Assembly: GCF_000497445.1 (NCBI RefSeq)
Contig: NZ_CM002285.1
Coordinates: forward strand, 4,036,718 to 4,066,251
Length of the DNA stretch: 29,534 bases
Direction of reading: 5' to 3'
DNA from: Streptomyces roseochromogenus subsp. oscitans DS 12.976
GTDB taxonomy: Bacteria; Actinomycetota; Actinomycetes; Streptomycetales; Streptomycetaceae
In this document: positions 23,117 to 29,534 of the stretch, one piece after another
How the letters are laid out: each line of letters opens with the position of its first letter
Position numbering within the stretch: position 1 is the first letter of the stretch
The notes under the pieces: generated by a model
The model's input: the letters and a program-made list of their open reading frames with translations, nothing else
The model's database searches: none
Told to the model about the DNA's origin: nothing
Program-made: the position numbers and the translations under genes

Positions 23117-23737
23117 ATGACCAGAGGCCCCTGGGCTCGCCGTATATCCGCCACCGCCGTCTCCGTGGCCGCCCTCGCCGCGCTGGCCGCCCCGGCCCAG
23201 GCCGCGACCACGAGCGAGACCACCGCCACCGCCTCTTCCACGAAGGTGGACTACGCAACCTGGCAGAAGGACTGCCAGACGGTGATGGACCAGGCCCTGC
23301 CGTATCTGAAGCAGCGCATCGCCGCCCCCAAGCCCGGCGAGAAGCAGGCGATCGTCTTCGACATCGACAACACCACGCTGGAGACCGACTTCGGCTTCAG
23401 CTACCCGCAGCCGGCCAACAAGCCCGTCCTCAACGTCGCCCAGTACGCCCAGGAGCACGGCGTCTCGCTCTTCTTCGTCACGGCCCGCCCCGGCATCATC
23501 TACCTGCCGACCGAGTACAACCTCGAGCACGACGGCTATGACGTCTCCGGCCTCTACGTCCGCGGCCTGTTCGACCTCTTCAAGGACGTCGGCGCCTACA
23601 AGACAGCCCAGCGCGTCGACATCGAGAACCACGGCTACACGATCATCGCGAACATCGGCAACAGCGCCACCGACTTCTCCGGCGGCCACGCCGAGAAGAC
23701 CTTCAAACTGCCGGACTACAACGGGCAGTTGTCCTGA
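23117..23737 (+). CDS. Secreted HAD-superfamily acid phosphatase (class B-like)
   Basis: 206 residues. A signal peptide (ARR, then a hydrophobic Ala-rich core) ends at AQA with likely cleavage after residue 29. HAD motifs: nucleophile and acid D82 and D84 in FDIDNTTLE, Thr122 in FFVTARP, a Lys around 162 and acidic D186 in GNSATDFSGG. The cap follows motif I (FGFSYPQPANKP). The enzyme probably removes phosphate from external organic phosphates; substrate not readable. ATG 23117 follows GAGAGGA. An upstream GTG at 23099 is less likely because it puts an extra stretch before the signal peptide. Confidence 0.92.
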   Translation: MTRGPWARRISATAVSVAALAALAAPAQAATTSETTATASSTKVDYATWQKDCQTVMDQALPYLKQRIAAPKPGEKQAIVFDIDNTTLETDFGFSYPQPANKPVLNVAQYAQEHGVSLFFVTARPGIIYLPTEYNLEHDGYDVSGLYVRGLFDLFKDVGAYKTAQRVDIENHGYTIIANIGNSATDFSGGHAEKTFKLPDYNGQLS

Positions 23738-23857
23738 CGCGACGAGGGTGGCGGGTGGAGCCCGCAGCGATCGGCGGAAGGCGGACTTTCCCGGACATCG
23801 AAGTGCGGACTCGGCACGCCCGGCCCCACGGCCTTCTGAATGCCCGCTGGGCACAGC

Positions 23858-23892
23858 GAAGGGGCCGGCACCCCAAAGGCACCGGCCCCTTC
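23858..23892. terminator. Bidirectional terminator between the phosphatase and clpC
   Basis: Perfect 11-bp stem GAAGGGGCCGG / CCGGCCCCTTC with a 13-nt loop, between convergent genes, 24 nt from the clpC stop. Confidence 0.85.
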
Positions 23893-23915
23893 AACTCGGC
23901 CAATCCGCCGGAGGC

Positions 23916-26441
<2,526 letters not shown>

Positions 26442-26872
26442 CGTTAATCGCTCCTCAGAGCGGTCAGGCAGTGGGGGGAACTTCCCCTCCCTGTCCTTCC
26501 GCAGCTTAGTCCCGCAAGCGGGGACCGCTCATTCCAACTGCCGACACCGTCCTTGGCCTCCTGACCCCGAACGCCGACATCTGCTCCAACCCGATGGTGC
26601 GAGACGATGTTCCCGCAGGCCAGGCAGTTACCCCCATCGCCAGTACGCCGATGGCGAACGTGAGACGGCCCGACCTGCGTGTCGCCCCCTCCCACTAGGG
26701 ATGTCTTACCCGCTGGGACTGACACTCCATGCGGCGCGCACCCATTCCCTCCGCTACGGGCGAACAACCTTGCGCCTCCCCGCACCCCCACGCGCCCCCC
26801 TTTTTTCGCACTCTGTGCGATCGACAGGGTACCCAGCGTAACTTGCCGGTCGCATAGGCGGTTGCGCTTGGC
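26442..26872. other. 431-bp regulatory spacer between divergent clpC and the prim-pol-like gene
   Basis: Holds a leftward -10-like TAAGCT (26503-26508, 62 nt before clpC) just downstream of an imperfect palindrome with GTCCCGC/GCGGGGAC, the ClgR-like site at 26646-26659, and a 15-bp palindrome TCGCAC-TCT-GTGCGA (26806-26820) after a C6T6 run. No gene was seen in it. Confidence 0.65.
26646..26659 (-). promoter_or_regulatory. Candidate ClgR-binding site upstream of clpC
   Basis: On the clpC strand the site reads GTTCGCCATCGGCG, fitting the actinobacterial ClgR pattern GTTCGC-N5-GCG. ClgR activates clp and lon genes in Streptomyces and Corynebacterium. It lies about 205 bp before the clpC start, so a distant promoter would be needed. 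Confidence 0.5.
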
Positions 26873-27598
26873 ATGGTTGGCTCGGCCCCCACGACCCCCC
26901 TGGACCTCACAGCTCCCACAGCCCCCACGAGGCATCAGCTCGCCGTCCATACGGTTCCCCTTCCTCGCCGACCCCTCGATCCGGAACCGGAGCCCTGTGC
27001 TCCACCGGCCTGCCCGGATGCCCGGGCTCGCCACTGGTACGAGAACGATCTGGGATGGGCAACCGTGCCCGGACGGCCGCTGCGGCTGCTCACCGGGGTG
27101 CGGTTCGACGTCCTGGACGTGCCGGCCGAGGCGGGCGCGGAGGCGCTCCGGCATCTCGCACCGGGCTCGCCGGTGGCCCTCAGGGGCGACCGGATGGAGC
27201 TGCTGGTGGCCGCGGGCAGCGCGGAGGAGCTGCCGGGGCTGCTGGACTGGCTGGAGTGGAGCGCCGTGGCCCTCGACCTGCGAGCCCTGGGCGCGGGTGA
27301 CGCGCTGGCGGCTCCGGTCCCACCCGCCGGGGTGATCGTGCCGGCGCGGCCCGGAGCCGCTCAGCTGCGGGCCGGGTCCGTGCAGGGGGCCGCCGTATGG
27401 CTGCGACCCCCTGGTCCTGGAGGCGAGGTCGAGGCCTTCCTGCCGGCGATGCCGGCCGTGGGGCGCGAGGGGAGCGCCCCCGATCTCGTACGCCTGGTGG
27501 ACACGGTGGCAGCGCAGTGTCACCGGGTCCGGCTGCGGCGCCTGCGCGCCGGGCTGCCGACCGTCTGCCGGCCGGTTCAGCCGTTGGCCTTCTCGTAG
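26873..27598 (+). CDS. Unknown protein, resembles degenerate bifunctional primase/polymerase N-terminal domain
   Basis: 241 residues. A Pro-rich start (PTTPLDLTAPTAPTRH) leads into a domain with HWYENDLGWATVPG, RLLTGVRFDVLDVPAEAG and QGAAVWLRPPG. These echo the order of Prim-Pol N-terminal domains of Streptomyces (GW-hP-G ... FDVLDVP ... ), but I see no conserved acidic catalytic set, so any polymerase activity is doubtful. The gene is divergent from clpC and its last 22 nt overlap the end of lsr2 tail to tail. No good ribosome site before ATG 26873. Function unknown. Confidence 0.8.
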   Translation: MVGSAPTTPLDLTAPTAPTRHQLAVHTVPLPRRPLDPEPEPCAPPACPDARARHWYENDLGWATVPGRPLRLLTGVRFDVLDVPAEAGAEALRHLAPGSPVALRGDRMELLVAAGSAEELPGLLDWLEWSAVALDLRALGAGDALAAPVPPAGVIVPARPGAAQLRAGSVQGAAVWLRPPGPGGEVEAFLPAMPAVGREGSAPDLVRLVDTVAAQCHRVRLRRLRAGLPTVCRPVQPLAFS

Positions 27599-27912
27599 GC
27601 CTCGCGAATGGACGCCGGAACACGGCCGCGGTCGTTGACCTCGTATCCGTTCTCCTTCGCCCAGGCACGGATCGCCGCCGTGTCCTGACTGCCACCGGAA
27701 GCGGCACGCGCCTTTCCACGTCCGCCCGAAGCACGGCCACCCGTACGACGGCCGCCCTTCACATAGGGGTCGAGAAGGCCACGCAGCTTGTCCGCATTGG
27801 TGGTCGTGAGATCGATCTCGTACGTCTTGCCGTCCAGCGCGAACGTCACGGTCTCGTCCGCCTCGCCGCCGTCGAGGTCGTCGACAAGAAGGACCTGAAC
27901 CTTCTGTGCCAC
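27577..27912 (-). CDS. lsr2: Nucleoid-associated silencing protein Lsr2
   Basis: 111 residues, the normal length. Lsr2 coats AT-rich, often foreign, DNA and silences it, including secondary-metabolite clusters in Streptomyces. The N-terminal oligomerisation domain begins AQKVQVLLVDDLDGG (1-50). A Gly/Arg-rich linker (GGRRTGGRASGGRGKAR) follows. The C-terminal DNA-binding domain has the minor-groove RGR at 95-97 in NDRGRVPASI. GTG 27910-27912 is chosen as the family start, with AAGGAA before it; an ATG five codons upstream is less likely. Position next to clpC matches M. tuberculosis clpC1-lsr2. Confidence 0.97.
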   Translation of the reverse strand: MAQKVQVLLVDDLDGGEADETVTFALDGKTYEIDLTTTNADKLRGLLDPYVKGGRRTGGRASGGRGKARAASGGSQDTAAIRAWAKENGYEVNDRGRVPASIREAYEKANG

Positions 27913-27979
27913 CGGATTTCCTTTCATCGATAACGTTGAGGGTCAGGGGTGTGCGGCGTCCCGCCGTTTCGCCGCCCCT

Positions 27980-28001
27980 GTTATATGCAGTACTGCAGTA
28001 C
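27980..28001 (-). promoter_or_regulatory. Putative lsr2 promoter with overlapping palindromes
   Basis: Leftward -10-like TATAAC (27980-27985) has, just upstream, the palindromes GCAGTACTGC (27987-27996) and GTACTGCAGTAC (27990-28001), sharing a 7-nt period. The region to 28060 is AT-richer than the surroundings. A -35 is not clear. The transcript would have a leader of about 65 nt. Confidence 0.45.
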
Positions 28002-28127
28002 GTCGGAAAGCAAACCGCTTTTGCCGGAAAAACACAAACCCCTGGGAGAGGACCGGTAGAGGACGGGCGGACGGCCTCCGCCCGGAAACATGCGCGTTTC
28101 GGACATAGGGCACCTGGGCAAAGACGA

Positions 28128-28661
28128 TCACAGATGCAGAAGCATCCGGCTGTTGCCCAAGGTGTTCGGTTTCACTCGTTCGAGACCGAGGAACTCGGCG
28201 ACGCCCTCGTCATAGGAACGCAACAGCTCCGCGTACACATCGGTGTCGACCGGTGTCTCCCCGATCTCCACGAAGCCGTGCTTCCCGAAGAAGTCCACTT
28301 CGAAGGTCAGGCAGAAAACCCGGCGAACGCCGAGCCAGCGTGCGGTCTGCAGCAACTTCTCCAGCAAGTGATGGCCGACGCCGGCGCCCTTGAGGCCGGG
28401 CTTCACCGCGAGAGTGCGGACTTCCGCGAGGTCCTCCCACATGACGTGCAGTGCGCCGCAGCCGACCACCTCGGCGTTGTCATCGCGTTCCGCGACCCAG
28501 AACTCCTGGATGTCCTCGTAAAGCGTGACCGTGGCTTTGTCGAGCAGGATGCGGTCACGGACGTAGGCGTCGAGGAGGTGACGTACGGCCGGGACATCGC
28601 CGGTCCGGGCACGCCGGACGGTGATGGCTTTTGCGGAGACTTCAGGACGCTCTGCTGACAT
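28128..28661 (-). CDS. Amino-acid N-acetyltransferase (GNAT, ArgA-like)
   Basis: 177 residues with a GNAT fold. The acetyl-CoA loop is VKPGLKGAGVGHHLLEKLL (about 86-104) and FEVDFFGKHGFVEIG is the C-terminal motif. Length and sequence resemble the short actinobacterial N-acetylglutamate synthase (M. tuberculosis Rv2747, 174 residues), which makes N-acetylglutamate for arginine synthesis; assignment by resemblance only. ATG 28659-28661 is 9 nt after the BlaI gene stop, so the two form an operon. TAGCGT also lies 6 nt before the ATG, permitting a separate leaderless transcript. Confidence 0.9.
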   Translation of the reverse strand: MSAERPEVSAKAITVRRARTGDVPAVRHLLDAYVRDRILLDKATVTLYEDIQEFWVAERDDNAEVVGCGALHVMWEDLAEVRTLAVKPGLKGAGVGHHLLEKLLQTARWLGVRRVFCLTFEVDFFGKHGFVEIGETPVDTDVYAELLRSYDEGVAEFLGLERVKPNTLGNSRMLLHL

Positions 28662-28670
28662 GAGCGGACG

Positions 28671-29117
28671 CTATCGCCCGTCCGCGTCCTCTGCCGAGCC
28701 GGGGTTCTCCTCTTGTGCGGCTTCCTGTTGCCTCGGTTCGTGGGCTTCCGGGGTTTCCGGTCCCTGGACGATGCGTACGGCGTCCCTGAGGGCCAGGCGC
28801 TGTTCCTCGCTCATCATCCCGAAGAAGGCGACGAGAGCGGCGGCCGGGTTGTCGCTCTGCGACCAGGCGTCGTTCATGAGGGCGGCGGCGTACGCGGCGC
28901 GCGTCGAGACGGCCTCATATCGATAGGCCCGCCCTTCCGCCTCGCGGCGCACCCAGCCCTTCTGATGGAGATTGTCCAAAACGGTCATCACGGTGGTGTA
29001 CGCGATGGAGCGTTCCTGCTGCAGGTCTTCCAGGACTTCTCGAACGGTCACCGGGCGGTTCCACTTCCACACCCGCGTCATGACCGCGTCTTCGAGTTCT
29101 CCCAATGGGCGAGGCAC
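28671..29117 (-). CDS. BlaI/MecI/CopY-family transcriptional repressor
   Basis: 148 residues. A winged helix spans 1-75 (LGELEDAVMTRVWKWNRPVTVREVLEDL, IAYTTVMTVLDNLHQKGWVRRE), followed by a short dimer region (AAALVAFFGMMSEEQRLAL) and a charged tail of about 30 residues. Family members repress beta-lactamase, copper or respiratory genes and are often cleaved by a partner BlaR1-type M56 peptidase; no such gene lies in the window. GTG 29115-29117 has no ribosome site but TATTGT lies 8 nt upstream. Confidence 0.93.
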   Translation of the reverse strand: MPRPLGELEDAVMTRVWKWNRPVTVREVLEDLQQERSIAYTTVMTVLDNLHQKGWVRREAEGRAYRYEAVSTRAAYAAALMNDAWSQSDNPAAALVAFFGMMSEEQRLALRDAVRIVQGPETPEAHEPRQQEAAQEENPGSAEDADGR

Positions 29118-29125
29118 AGCTCAGA

Positions 29126-29148
29126 ACAATAGTGGGAGATCCCGACAA
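29126..29148 (-). promoter_or_regulatory. Promoter of the BlaI-family gene, RecA-NDp-like spacing
   Basis: Leftward TTGTCG (29143-29148), 11 nt, TATTGT (29126-29131). The TTGTCR and TANNNT cores and their spacing equal those of the RecA-NDp motif, but the middle gtg reads GGA. Confidence 0.4.
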
Positions 29149-29287
29149 TGGCGTGCCGGACGTGCACTATCTCCATGAATAGGAACAAAAAGGGCGTAAG
29201 ACTCGAAGCCGTACGAGGAAGCCGCGAGGGAAGTCACCCGGGTACGTCACATGGGGACAGCGACAGCAACAGGCCGTCGCACCGAAC

Positions 29288-29467
29288 TCAGGCGTCGCCG
29301 CCGGCGGAAGCCTGACGCGCACTCTCCGCGCGCGCGAGGGCGGCGTCCACGGCCGCGTCCTCCTTGGCCTTGGCGGCGCCACCCTGGGTCTTCACGATCA
29401 CCCTGACCACACCGATGAAGAACACGGCCATCACGACCGGAGGCACGAGCGCGGAGACGTAGTCCAT
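29288..29467 (-). CDS. Small single-pass membrane protein, 59 residues
   Basis: Begins MDYVSALVPPVVMAVFFIGVVRVIV, a single membrane helix, followed by a charged, Ala-rich helical tail (KTQGGAAKAKEDAAVDAALARAESARQ) on presumably the cytoplasmic side. Nearly every third codon base is G or C, supporting a real gene. ATG 29465-29467 is preceded by GGAGG immediately upstream and by TACTCT 6 nt upstream. Function unknown; small helix-plus-coil proteins of this kind are common in Streptomyces. Confidence 0.75.
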   Translation of the reverse strand: MDYVSALVPPVVMAVFFIGVVRVIVKTQGGAAKAKEDAAVDAALARAESARQASAGGDA

Positions 29468-29534
29468 GCCTCCAGAGTAGCCACGGCGACCGACACGAAA
29501 GGTACGGGGTACGCATACCCCCCGACGCCCCTCC

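Noticed and set aside
26806..26820. Terminator hairpin TCGCAC-TCT-GTGCGA
   Set aside because: The T run lies before the stem on the plus strand and reads as A run after it on the minus strand, so neither direction fits. Kept only as a palindrome.

Overview
This is a 29.5 kb piece of a high-GC actinobacterial chromosome, almost certainly Streptomyces. Third codon positions are nearly all G or C and GTG/TTG starts are common. Gene content and order also match the Streptomyces core, including a sigE-cseA-cseB-cseC cell-envelope stress operon, which is known from that genus. No tRNA, rRNA, insertion sequence, phage or CRISPR array was seen. All identifications come from reading the sequence; no database search was run.

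Layout. Positions 1-1203 hold the end of a membrane protein with an extracellular PQQ-type beta-propeller, perhaps a Ser/Thr kinase sensor part. It converges on ilvD (branched-chain amino acid synthesis). Next come a TetR regulator, a sugar phosphate isomerase/epimerase-like TIM barrel and a Ppx/GppA phosphatase, all leftward, then a rightward Cys-rich unknown protein. A repeat-filled spacer (6894-7482) leads into an unusual fusion protein: sigma-factor-like N-terminus, anti-sigma zinc motif, one membrane helix, and an extracellular beta domain with a Pro/Thr tail. Positions 9.5-14.2 kb form a genome-maintenance block: radA, disA (c-di-AMP synthase), a membrane-anchored unknown protein and mutY. 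The radA promoter matches the LexA-independent DNA-damage (RecA-NDp) motif. Positions 14.4-17.7 kb hold the sigE-cseABC operon.

Positions 17.7-22.75 kb are accessory in character. They hold a TetR regulator divergent from an atypical SDR protein with two operators between them, an AraC-VOC pair, and a DHA2 multidrug exporter divergent from its own TetR regulator across a large inverted repeat. A possible unrecognised small protein follows, then a secreted HAD acid phosphatase. The right end returns to the core: clpC, a prim-pol-like unknown, lsr2, an ArgA-type N-acetyltransferase coupled to a BlaI-type repressor, and a 59-residue membrane protein.

The order radA-disA-membrane protein-mutY ... 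clpC-lsr2 is also that of Mycobacterium tuberculosis (Rv3585-Rv3597c). The block is therefore probably ancestral, and the sigE-cse operon and regulator/transporter genes sit in the interval between mutY and clpC. The most distinctive observations are the RecA-NDp promoter of radA, the fused sigma/anti-sigma/membrane protein flanked by minisatellites, the SDR protein lacking its catalytic Tyr and Lys, the near-perfect 21-bp inverted repeat controlling the exporter, and many genes whose start codon lies 6-8 nt after a TANNNT box (probably leaderless mRNAs).
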